The position numbers and the translations under genes were made by a program. A stretch of DNA of 5,275 nucleotides from B2-G16 sp964528085 (GTDB taxonomy: Bacteria; Bipolaricaulota; Bipolaricaulia; UBA7950; UBA9294), in assembly GCA_964528085.1 (NCBI GenBank), contig CAZGRE010000066.1:1-5275 (forward strand), in the 5' to 3' direction. Shown piece after piece: positions 1 through 5,275 of this stretch (positions within the stretch are counted from its first letter, which is position 1; every line of letters begins with the position of its first letter). The notes beneath the pieces were generated by a model. The model was not told the origin of the DNA. It made no database searches and worked only from the letters and a program-made list of their open reading frames with translations.

Positions 1-1
1 G

Positions 2-130
2 CTCAGCGTCACATGCACTTCCGAAATCAGGGACATTCTTCTATCCGCCGACGCCCAGACGGGCGGAGCCGTTCCTATCGAGTCGATTAGCATAGACTTG
101 AGTCTCTATACGAATCTCAACAAGGGGTGA
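2..130 (+). CDS. 3' end of an upstream protein gene (partial), product unknown
   Basis: An open frame enters from the left edge and runs to a TGA at 128-130, giving the last 42 residues of a protein. It reads like real coding sequence: an acidic/polar stretch (ADAQTGGAVPIES, from about 47) is followed by alternating hydrophobic residues typical of a beta strand (SISIDLSLYTNL), ending in NKG. The frame is the same as the next gene's general direction, and its stop lies only 6 nt before the next start. Its last codons plus TGA (AAGGGGTGA, 122-130) also resemble the next gene's ribosome binding site, which fits an operon. The N-terminal part is outside the window and I do not recognise the family. 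An envelope or pilus-type protein is possible but unsupported. Confidence 0.6.
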   Translation, partial: LSVTCTSEIRDILLSADAQTGGAVPIESISIDLSLYTNLNKG

Positions 131-136
131 GGAAGA

Positions 137-817
137 GTGAACGATTTAGGAAAGATCGGAGTGATCGCCGCCATCATGGGTGCGATCCTCCTCGTCGGGC
201 TGGCACTCAGCCCGGCTCCGTCTACCGATCAACAGGCCGTCGTCTCGACGACCACGATCGTCGCACAGCCGACGCTCGAGATGCTCGATCCCGTCTACTC
301 GGAGAAGGGCGTGTTCAGCGACGACACGATCCGGATCGCGTTCGACGCCGCGTTCGCCGGTGACGAAGCGGAGAGCCGCCTTCAGTTCTGGCTTGAAAAC
401 GTCTCCGACGATGCCATCACCGTCCTGTGGGACCGCTGCTCCCTTCAGCTCCCCAGCGGGGAGACGGTGAAGGTGCTGAACGAGGAGAGCCTCGACGATT
501 TCCTCCCGCTCGGAAGGATGATCTCGATCGCACCGGGAGGGAGTCTACGCGACGCCGTCATCCCGATCACCGAGATCTCCTCGGACGGGGCCGGCGGCTG
601 GAGTCTGACCAGCGGGGTCCTCGATGCGGGGACGTTCACCTTCGTGTTGGCGGTGGAGAGGGGGATCCCGACAGGACCCGGCCGCGAAGAGCTGAGGCGG
701 AGGCTCGAGGCGAGCGGATGCGAAGGGATGGCGAAGGCGATCGAATGGGAGCTCGCCAAACGACTCCTTTCCCGGCGCGTGATCGTCTACTACACGTTCC
801 GGTTCGTGATCCGCTGA
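137..817 (+). CDS. membrane-anchored or secreted protein of unknown function, predicted beta-sandwich
   Basis: Product of 226 residues. The GTG start at 137 is preceded by a purine-rich AAGGGGTGAGGAAGA stretch and places a hydrophobic segment right at the N terminus (about residues 7-24, IGVIAAIMGAILLVGLAL, after Lys6). This is a signal anchor or signal peptide; there is no lipobox cysteine. A Thr/Ser/Gln-rich linker follows (about 25-45). The body, about 60-175, alternates short strands and turns. The segment around residues 84-143 (FWLENVSDDAITVLWDRCSL, then a SIAPGGS turn) resembles small exported bacterial proteins with an 'ENxSxxxIxIxWDxxSLxxPxG' pattern; I infer that likeness and cannot search for it. 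Cys101 and Cys195 could form a disulfide outside the cell. The C-terminal part is basic and helical (residues 183-213). It lies 6 nt behind the partial gene, so it is probably cotranscribed with it. Function unknown. Confidence 0.8.
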   Translation: MNDLGKIGVIAAIMGAILLVGLALSPAPSTDQQAVVSTTTIVAQPTLEMLDPVYSEKGVFSDDTIRIAFDAAFAGDEAESRLQFWLENVSDDAITVLWDRCSLQLPSGETVKVLNEESLDDFLPLGRMISIAPGGSLRDAVIPITEISSDGAGGWSLTSGVLDAGTFTFVLAVERGIPTGPGREELRRRLEASGCEGMAKAIEWELAKRLLSRRVIVYYTFRFVIR

Positions 818-881
818 ACGACACATAGCAACCACCAACGGGTAGGAGAGCCGGCCTTGACCTCCGGAACTTGGCTCTGAC

Positions 882-911
882 TTGTCGAGTGTAGGTTGTT
901 TGCTGTAGACT
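882..911 (+). promoter_or_regulatory. candidate sigma-70-type promoter of the ribbon-helix-helix gene
   Basis: TTGTCG (882-887) matches the -35 consensus at 4 of 6 positions. TAGACT (906-911) matches the -10 consensus at 4 of 6, including the key T, A and final T. The spacer is 18 nt. Transcription would start near 918, about 40 nt before the small regulator's ATG at 960. The surrounding 818-950 is visibly less G+C-rich than the neighbouring genes, as expected for a promoter region. The matches are moderate, and another element nearby could be used instead. Confidence 0.35.
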
Positions 912-915
912 ACAG
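903..915 (+). promoter_or_regulatory. perfect 13-bp palindrome over the -10 element, candidate operator
   Basis: The sequence is CTGTAG-A-CTACAG, two 6-bp arms around a single central base. It is flanked by a second, slightly off-centre inverted repeat, TTGTTT (896-901) and AAACAA (920-925). A further TGTAG at 890-894 repeats the left half-site 14 bp upstream. The candidate -10 TAGACT (906-911) lies inside the palindrome. A symmetric site on the promoter of a small ribbon-helix-helix protein is the usual arrangement for autorepression in that family; CopG of pMV158 uses a 13-bp pseudosymmetric site. Binding here is inferred. The repeat could also fold as a short RNA hairpin, but no U-run follows, so it is not a typical terminator. 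Confidence 0.45.
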
Positions 916-945
916 GATGAAACAAGGAGCGTTAGGAACCAGGAG

Positions 946-953
946 AGGAGGTG
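946..953 (+). promoter_or_regulatory. strong Shine-Dalgarno site that decides the start of the RHH gene
   Basis: AGGAGGTG is complementary to the 3' end of bacterial 16S rRNA over all eight bases and stands 6 nt before the ATG at 960. The in-frame GTG at 951 lies within this site and would have no properly spaced ribosome binding site of its own. The start is therefore taken as 960, three codons shorter than the longest reading. Confidence 0.85.
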
Positions 954-959
954 TCAAGA

Positions 960-1136
960 ATGGTCCGCAAGAGTGAAGTTGCTACGCTATCGATCTACAT
1001 TCCGAAGAGCAAACTCGACAAGAAACCGATCGAACGGTTGGAGCGCCTGGCGAAGAAGGTCGACCGATCGATCAACTACCTCGTCGTCGATGCGATCCTC
1101 CACTACCTCGATCGGGAGGAGAAAAAGCTTAAGTAG
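960..1136 (+). CDS. small ribbon-helix-helix (CopG/Arc/MetJ-type) DNA-binding protein
   Basis: Product of 58 residues (61 if the GTG at 951 were used). The layout is that of a single ribbon-helix-helix domain: a beta strand at residues 7-14 (VATLSIYI), helix A about 17-33 (LDKKPIERLERLAKK), a DRSIN turn at 35-39, and helix B about 37-54 (INYLVVDAILHYLDREE). Family members dimerise through the strand and place its alternate side chains in the major groove; here these would be Thr9, Ser11 and Tyr13, with Leu10, Ile12 and Ile14 packing inside. The protein is lysine/arginine-rich. There is no effector domain and no toxin gene beside it: glnA follows, on the opposite strand, with its stop codon only 2 nt away. 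A stand-alone transcriptional regulator is thus more likely than an antitoxin. The palindrome in its own promoter (903-915) suggests it represses itself; other targets are unknown. Confidence 0.8.
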   Translation: MVRKSEVATLSIYIPKSKLDKKPIERLERLAKKVDRSINYLVVDAILHYLDREEKKLK

Positions 1137-1138
1137 GA

Positions 1139-2506
1139 CTAAAGGTCATAGTAGAGGGCAAACTCGTGCGGATGGGGACGGACGGCGACGGCCGATGCCT
1201 CCTGCCGCTTCGTCTCTATCCACTGAGCGATCAACTCCTCGTTGAACACGCCGCCCTGAAGGAGGTACTCATGATCCTCCTCAAGGGCGGCGAGGGCTTC
1301 TTCCAGGGTCTGCGGGGCGGCCTCCCCCTTTCCGTCTACGTATAGATCGCCCTCATAGGGACCGAGGCCGAGCCGCTGTGCGTTCAGGTCCCGCTCGATC
1401 CCATCTATCCCGGCCATCAGGACCGCGGCGAACGCGAGGTAGGGGTTGCAGGTGGCGTCCATCGTCCGTAGCTCGATCCGCGTCTTATCCCCGGTCGCGT
1501 ATACCGGAACGCGGATGGCGGCGCTCCTGTTCCCCGAGCCGAATACAAGGTTGACCGGGGCCTCGTAGCCAGGGACCAACCGCTTGTAGGAGTTGGTCGA
1601 GGGATTGGTCAACCCCATCAGGCTCCGACCGTGGGTCAGGATCCCGCCGACGTAGCAGAGCGCAAGGTCGGACAATCGATCGTCCTTCCCTTCGAATAGG
1701 TTCCCCTCCCCATTGACCAGGTACTGATGGAGGTGCATACCGCTCCCCGCCTCGTCGTAGATCGGTTTGGGGAGGAACGTCGCGGTGAATCCAAGATCCC
1801 AAGCGACGTTCCGGACGAGCGACTTCACGATCAACGCCGTATCCGCCATCCGGGGGAGGGAGGCGAACCCGAGCTCGATCTCATGCTGGCCGAGCCGCCC
1901 GACCTCGTGATGGTGGTACTTGACCCTGATCCCGATACCCTCGAGCTGCCGGGATATCTCGCACCTAAGCGAGAAGAGCCTATCCTCGGGGAGGGGGAGA
2001 TGATAGGCGGATACCCCCCCGCCCATGCGATCCTCCCCTTCGACCGGGGAGATCTCAAGGAGGGTCCGCCTGTCGGTCAGCTCGTAGCGAACATCCTCAA
2101 AGACGTAGAACTCGAACTCAGGGGAGACCAAGGCGTCGTCGGCGATCCCGGCTTCACGCAGGTGAGCGAGCGCAGCGGCCGCGATCCGGCGCGGGTCTCC
2201 GGCCACCGGATCGCGCGTCCGCGCATCGTATATGTCAGCGATGACGGTGAGGACCCTCTCTCCATCGCGCTCTTCGACGTAGGCGGTAGAGAGGTCGGGG
2301 ATGAGGACCATGTCGCTCCCCCCGATCCCGCGATACCCGTAATTCGACCCGTCGAACCCGATCCCGTCGGTCACGAGCGACTCGGTGAACCGACCGGCGG
2401 GGATGGAGACGTGGCGGAAGCGACCGACGAGGTCGGTGACGCGGAAATCGACGAACTCGATCCCTTCATCGTCGATCAGCCCTCTCAACGCCTCGTAATC
2501 GCTCAT
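1139..2506 (-). CDS. glnA: type I glutamine synthetase
   Basis: This enzyme makes glutamine from glutamate, ammonia and ATP in the cytoplasm and is the main entry point for ammonia assimilation; type I enzymes are dodecamers. The 455-residue product has the family motifs in order. There is the N-terminal beta-grasp with FDGSN (51-55). The metal-binding glutamates are in PEFEFYVF (Glu130, Glu132) and in YHHHEVGRLGQHEIEL (Glu201, Glu209). GSGMHLHQ carries His258. NSYKRLVPGYEAP (305-317) carries Arg309 and the flap Glu315, and NRSAAIRVP (326-334) and RIELR (Glu345, Arg347) follow. The end HPHEFALYYDL is typical. No catalytic residue appears lost. The segment matching the adenylylated tyrosine loop of enteric enzymes (NLYDLPPEE) is not conserved; only DLYVDGK with Tyr389 is present, so control by adenylylation is doubtful. 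The ATG directly abuts the TAG of the preceding gene, and a ribosome binding site lies within that gene. It is last in the four-gene operon. A gamma-glutamyl-amine ligase is a less likely alternative. Confidence 0.95.
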   Translation of the reverse strand: MSDYEALRGLIDDEGIEFVDFRVTDLVGRFRHVSIPAGRFTESLVTDGIGFDGSNYGYRGIGGSDMVLIPDLSTAYVEERDGERVLTVIADIYDARTRDPVAGDPRRIAAAALAHLREAGIADDALVSPEFEFYVFEDVRYELTDRRTLLEISPVEGEDRMGGGVSAYHLPLPEDRLFSLRCEISRQLEGIGIRVKYHHHEVGRLGQHEIELGFASLPRMADTALIVKSLVRNVAWDLGFTATFLPKPIYDEAGSGMHLHQYLVNGEGNLFEGKDDRLSDLALCYVGGILTHGRSLMGLTNPSTNSYKRLVPGYEAPVNLVFGSGNRSAAIRVPVYATGDKTRIELRTMDATCNPYLAFAAVLMAGIDGIERDLNAQRLGLGPYEGDLYVDGKGEAAPQTLEEALAALEEDHEYLLQGGVFNEELIAQWIETKRQEASAVAVRPHPHEFALYYDL

Positions 2507-3784
2507 CTACTGTTCCTCCCTGTGATGGAGGTTCCCAGCCGCGATGAACGATAGCCCCTTCTCCGTCAGGGCGGCGGCGGTCCGGTTGAGGGCGGCGTGC
2601 TTGTCGAGGTAGTTGCGCTCGAGGTACGGCATCAGCCCCCTCTCCTCGATCTCCTCCTTGGTGAGGAAGTACTCGAGGATGTCGGATGGATGCTCCCGCT
2701 GCGAGTCGACCTCCGGCCCGGCCCCCTCGTGCTTCGCCGAGATGTTCTTCACGTGGTCGGCGAGCTCGACGAGCTCATCCGTCCGGTCGTACGGCTGGAT
2801 CACGATCGACTTGTAGGTCTCGGTGATGTGGTGCTCGAACCGGACGACGTCCTCGAACCCGAGCGCCCTGCGGATCGGGGCGGTCGCCTCGATCGTGGCG
2901 TTGTTCACCGAGTTCGACCAGTTGAAACCGACGAGCGAGGTCGTCCCGTCCTCGCGGGCGAACAGCTTCGCCCCGATCAGGGTCCACAAGGCGGCGTAGG
3001 GGTTGTCGTTCCCCATGTAGACCGAGATCTTGAACTCGATGTCGATCCCGAGCTTGTGAAGGAAGTAGCCGAGCAGGACCGTCCCCGGGTTGATGTTCAA
3101 CACCTGCCTTATCCCGTAGGTCGTGTAGTAGTTCAGGAACTCGTCGACCCACTGCAGGGCGTGCTCGTTCGGCTGGCCTATCCCGCCGAAGTAGCCGGTG
3201 ATCGTCTCCGGCCCGCCGAGGTGGACGTTCGAGCCGTCCGTACCCTTCGTGTCGAGGGTCTCGACGTAGCTCGCTCCGACAATCTGCATCGCTGCTGCGA
3301 CGGCGAGGGTGTCCCCGTTGTCCGCAATCTGCTCCTTCATGCTCCGAACGCGGATGTAGCGGCCGGGCATCAGCTCTCCCTGTTCGATCGCCTGTCTTGC
3401 CTCGGAGATCAGCCACGGGAAGAACTGAAGGGCACTTATCTCGAGGGTCACCGCGTAGTCGTCCTTGAAGCTCATACGATCGGCCCTGTTTCCGAGGACC
3501 TTCCTGCGGAAATCGGCGACCGAGATGAACGCCCCCTCATCCCGCATCCGGGCGAGCCAGTCGACGTCATCGAGATACGGGGAGCCAATCTCCTCCAGCC
3601 GCCTGAGGAGGTTCGGAAGGGCGCGCGCCTCCCGCGCCTTCCGGTTGATCTCATCCGGCCCGCCGTATCTCTCGACGATCGCGAAGAAGCGATTGACGAG
3701 CTCGCAATCCGGATCGAGGAGGAGATCGTTTATCCGCCTGAGCGGTTCTTCCCCGATCCTAAGCATCCTCCGCAAGTCGTTCAT
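2507..3784 (-). CDS. unrecognised conserved-looking enzyme-like protein, 425 residues
   Basis: I do not recognise this family. The protein is soluble, with no signal peptide or membrane segment. Residues 1-115 are mostly helical and charged. Residues about 140-360 alternate strand-like and helix-like segments, suggesting a TIM-barrel or similar alpha/beta core. It is rich in motifs that look functional: SMKEQIADNGD (148-158), ETLDTKGTDGSN (175-186), HLGGPETITGYFGGIGQPNE (188-207), NINPGT (230-235), YMGNDNPY (256-263), NWSNSVNNATIEAT (288-301), FEHHITETYKS (316-326) and SAKHEGAGPEVD (349-360). The paired His318-His319 with nearby acids could bind a metal. A helical tail rich in Glu/Arg/Leu closes the chain, ending HHREEQ. 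The ATG at 3784 has an AGGAGGG site (3789-3795) before it. It sits 18 nt after panB and abuts glnA (TAG-ATG), so it probably works in amino-acid, nitrogen or CoA-precursor metabolism. That role is inferred from position only. Confidence 0.85.
   Translation of the reverse strand: MNDLRRMLRIGEEPLRRINDLLLDPDCELVNRFFAIVERYGGPDEINRKAREARALPNLLRRLEEIGSPYLDDVDWLARMRDEGAFISVADFRRKVLGNRADRMSFKDDYAVTLEISALQFFPWLISEARQAIEQGELMPGRYIRVRSMKEQIADNGDTLAVAAAMQIVGASYVETLDTKGTDGSNVHLGGPETITGYFGGIGQPNEHALQWVDEFLNYYTTYGIRQVLNINPGTVLLGYFLHKLGIDIEFKISVYMGNDNPYAALWTLIGAKLFAREDGTTSLVGFNWSNSVNNATIEATAPIRRALGFEDVVRFEHHITETYKSIVIQPYDRTDELVELADHVKNISAKHEGAGPEVDSQREHPSDILEYFLTKEEIEERGLMPYLERNYLDKHAALNRTAAALTEKGLSFIAAGNLHHREEQ
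2513..2520 (-). promoter_or_regulatory. ribosome binding site of glnA inside the upstream gene
   Basis: On the - strand GGGAGGAA lies in the last codons of the 425-residue gene, 6 nt before the glnA ATG (2506-2504). The intervening bases are CAG and the upstream stop TAG. Ribosomes finishing the upstream gene stop right at the glnA start, so translational coupling is likely. Confidence 0.75.
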
Positions 3785-3802
3785 CGATCCCTCCTGATCG
3801 GA

Positions 3803-4663
3803 TTACTCGAACTCCTTCGCAAGCTCGGGGAAGCGGTCGACCTCGCTCTTCAGCATGTGGTAGCAATGCTCGTCGGCCGGGAACCTCCCTGCCTTGACGT
3901 CGGCGATGTACGCGCGCATCGCGTCGGTCACCACCTGAGCGACGTTGGCGTACTTCTTGACGAACTTGGGGGTGAACGCCTGGAACTGGCCGATCAGATC
4001 GGAGACGATCAGAAGCTGCCCGTCGCAGTACGGGCCAGCACCGATGCTCAAGACCGGGATCGAGAGCTTCTTAGCGATGAACCCTGCGACCTCCGGGGGT
4101 ACAGCCTCGAGGAGGAGCATATGCGCCCCGACCTTCTCGATCGCGATGGCATCCTCGATCAGCAGCCTCGCCGAGGCGATCGTCCTCCCCTGCGCCTTGT
4201 GCCCGCCGAGCTGGCCCGAGCTCTGCGGCGTGAGCCCGATGTGACCGCAGACGACGATCCCGGCGTCGAGGATCGCCTTTATCCTGCTTAAGACGCGCTT
4301 CCCCCCCTCGAGCTTGACACCGTCGACCCCGGCCTCCTTAAGGAACCTCCCGGCGTTTCTCACCGCCTCCTCATCGCTCGATTGATAGCTCATAAACGGC
4401 ATGTCGCCGAGGACAAACGTGTTCGGCGCCCCGCGCCGGACCGCCTCGCAATGGACGATACACTGATCCATCGTCACCGGGACGGTGCTCTCGTACCCGT
4501 AGACGCACATCCCGAGCGAATCCCCGACGAGGAGCATGTCCATCCCCGCCGCCTCGGCGAACTGCGCCGTCGGGTAGTCGTAGGCAGTCAGCCATGCGAC
4601 CTTCTCTCCCTCGGCCTTCATCTTCTGGATCGTATGGATGCTGTGCTTCTTCTTCTCTGCCAT
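3803..4663 (-). CDS. panB: 3-methyl-2-oxobutanoate (ketopantoate) hydroxymethyltransferase
   Basis: PanB transfers a hydroxymethyl group from 5,10-methylenetetrahydrofolate to 3-methyl-2-oxobutanoate, giving ketopantoate: the first committed step to pantothenate and CoA, in the cytoplasm. The 286-residue TIM-barrel product shows the family motifs: LTAYDYPTAQFAEAAGMD (25-42), VGDSLGM (46-52, with metal-binding Asp48), GDMPFMSY (86-93, with metal-binding Asp87), VKLEGG (116-121, with Lys117 and Glu119), HIGLTPQ (141-147), GGHKAQGR (153-160) and LLLEAVPPE (from 183, with catalytic Glu186). SIGAGPYCDGQ and the FTPKFVKKYANV segment follow. E. coli PanB has about 264 residues, so this one has a somewhat longer C-terminal tail. 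The ATG at 4663 is preceded by GAGGAGGT (4668-4675). It lies 38 nt after maf and 18 nt before the unknown gene, in the same operon. No panC, panD or panE is in the window. Confidence 0.95.
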   Translation of the reverse strand: MAEKKKHSIHTIQKMKAEGEKVAWLTAYDYPTAQFAEAAGMDMLLVGDSLGMCVYGYESTVPVTMDQCIVHCEAVRRGAPNTFVLGDMPFMSYQSSDEEAVRNAGRFLKEAGVDGVKLEGGKRVLSRIKAILDAGIVVCGHIGLTPQSSGQLGGHKAQGRTIASARLLIEDAIAIEKVGAHMLLLEAVPPEVAGFIAKKLSIPVLSIGAGPYCDGQLLIVSDLIGQFQAFTPKFVKKYANVAQVVTDAMRAYIADVKAGRFPADEHCYHMLKSEVDRFPELAKEFE

Positions 4664-4701
4664 CTCGACCTCCTCGGTTCCCCTTTGTCGGGTCTGAAAG
4701 G

Positions 4702-5265
4702 CTACACGCGGAGGCCCACCTCGCGCAAGAGGGACCGAAGGAGGCCGAGGGGGAGGCCGATGACGTTCGAGTAATCCCCGCAGATCCGATCGACGAACAG
4801 CCCACCGCGCCCCTGAATCGCATATCCCCCCGCCTTGTCCCTGTACTCTCCGAAATCGAGGTAGTCCGCAATCTCAGCCGGGCTGAGGAGGCGGAACCTG
4901 ACGAGCGTCCTCTCCGCTCCGGTCACCTCCACTCCCTCCCACGTCGATAGGACGCAGACCCCGGTGATGACGGCGTGCTCCCTCCCACTCAGCATCTCCA
5001 AGTACCGCCTCGCCTCATCCTCGGAGTTGGGCTTCCCCAGGACCTTCCCATCGATGACGACGATGGTGTCGGCGCCGATGATCACCCCGCCCTCTCTCTT
5101 TGCGACCCCGTGCGCCTTTGCCCGTGCATTAGAGACGGCCCTCTCCTCGGGCATACCCGACCCTTCCTCCTTGTCGCCCGACGGCGGAACGACGATGAAA
5201 TCCGATATGAGTACGGAGAGGAGCTCGCGCCGACGGGGCGAGCCGGAGGCAAGGATCAGCCTCAC
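4702..5265 (-). CDS. maf: Maf/YhdE-family nucleoside triphosphate pyrophosphatase
   Basis: Maf proteins hydrolyse nucleotides to the monophosphate and pyrophosphate. YhdE-type members act on dTTP, UTP and modified pyrimidine nucleotides, and are thought to clean the nucleotide pool; some are linked to septum inhibition. The 187-residue product is full length. It shows LASGSPRRRELL (5-16, substrate-binding Ser9 and Arg12), SNARAKA (45-51), GADT (64-67, catalytic Asp66), LGKPN (76-80, Lys78), TGVCVL (101-106) and DKAGGYAIQG (143-152), then GDYSNVIGLPLGLL near the end. The IQG with Gln151 points to the YhdE (dTTP/UTP) branch rather than the YceF (m7GTP) branch. The start is GTG at 5265, with GGAGGG at 5270-5275 at the very edge of the window, so the gene is complete but its promoter lies outside. 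It is the first visible gene of the operon; more genes may precede it. Confidence 0.93.
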   Translation of the reverse strand: MRLILASGSPRRRELLSVLISDFIVVPPSGDKEEGSGMPEERAVSNARAKAHGVAKREGGVIIGADTIVVIDGKVLGKPNSEDEARRYLEMLSGREHAVITGVCVLSTWEGVEVTGAERTLVRFRLLSPAEIADYLDFGEYRDKAGGYAIQGRGGLFVDRICGDYSNVIGLPLGLLRSLLREVGLRV

Positions 5266-5275
5266 CGATCCCTCC

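Noticed and set aside
857..862. TTGACC as a -35 element for the RHH gene
   Set aside because: It is a better -35 match than TTGTCG, but no acceptable -10 hexamer lies 16-19 nt downstream.
847..878. Inverted repeat AGAGCC / GGCTCT after the 226-residue gene, possible terminator
   Set aside because: The stem is only 6 bp with a 20-nt loop and no U-run follows (GACTTGTCGA), so it does not meet the pattern of a Rho-independent terminator.
951..959. GTG at 951 as the start of the RHH protein
   Set aside because: The codon is part of the AGGAGGTG ribosome binding site itself, whereas the ATG at 960 is ideally spaced from it.
960..1136. RHH protein as the antitoxin of a toxin-antitoxin pair
   Set aside because: No small toxin-like gene adjoins it: the upstream gene is an exported protein and the downstream gene is glnA on the opposite strand.
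1727..2554. 275-codon open frame on the + strand opposite glnA
   Set aside because: It mirrors the codons of glnA, shows no recognisable motif, and would overlap a clear glutamine synthetase almost entirely.
2597..4291. 564-codon open frame on the + strand, antisense to the unknown gene and panB
   Set aside because: It lies wholly opposite two well-supported genes with family motifs and good ribosome binding sites. Its translation is a monotonous Leu/Arg/Val/Asp/Glu mix without domain motifs, as expected for an antisense frame in G+C-rich DNA.

Overview
The window reads as bacterial chromosome of fairly high G+C. It has strong GGAGG-type ribosome binding sites, GTG as well as ATG starts, and tightly packed genes. 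The left third runs on the + strand and the right three quarters on the - strand; the two arms meet tail to tail near 1137. No RNA gene, CRISPR array, insertion sequence or prophage feature is visible. The gene content (type I glutamine synthetase, PanB, Maf) is housekeeping. The lineage cannot be fixed from the sequence; an under-sampled, perhaps thermophilic phylum such as Bipolaricaulota is only a guess from sequence style.

Left arm (+). The 3' end of a protein gene enters the window (2-130). It is followed after 6 nt by a gene for a membrane-anchored or secreted protein of about 226 residues (137-817), probably cotranscribed. A 142-nt intergenic region (818-959) then holds a plausible promoter. 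Its -10 element lies inside a perfect 13-bp palindrome, followed by a near-consensus ribosome binding site. This drives a 58-codon ribbon-helix-helix DNA-binding protein (960-1136). The palindrome over the promoter of a small regulator suggests autoregulation.

Right arm (-). Four genes are read from right to left with gaps of 38, 18 and 0 nt and look like one operon: maf (nucleotide pyrophosphatase, 5265-4702), panB (ketopantoate hydroxymethyltransferase, 4663-3803), an unrecognised 425-residue protein (3784-2507), and glnA (type I glutamine synthetase, 2506-1139). The unknown gene's TAG stop directly abuts the glnA ATG, so the two are probably translationally coupled. PanB points to pantothenate/CoA synthesis and GlnA to nitrogen assimilation. 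The unknown gene between them is the most attractive target for discovery.

The RHH gene and glnA converge with only 2 nt between their stop codons and no visible terminator. Their transcripts should therefore overlap unless termination occurs inside a gene.
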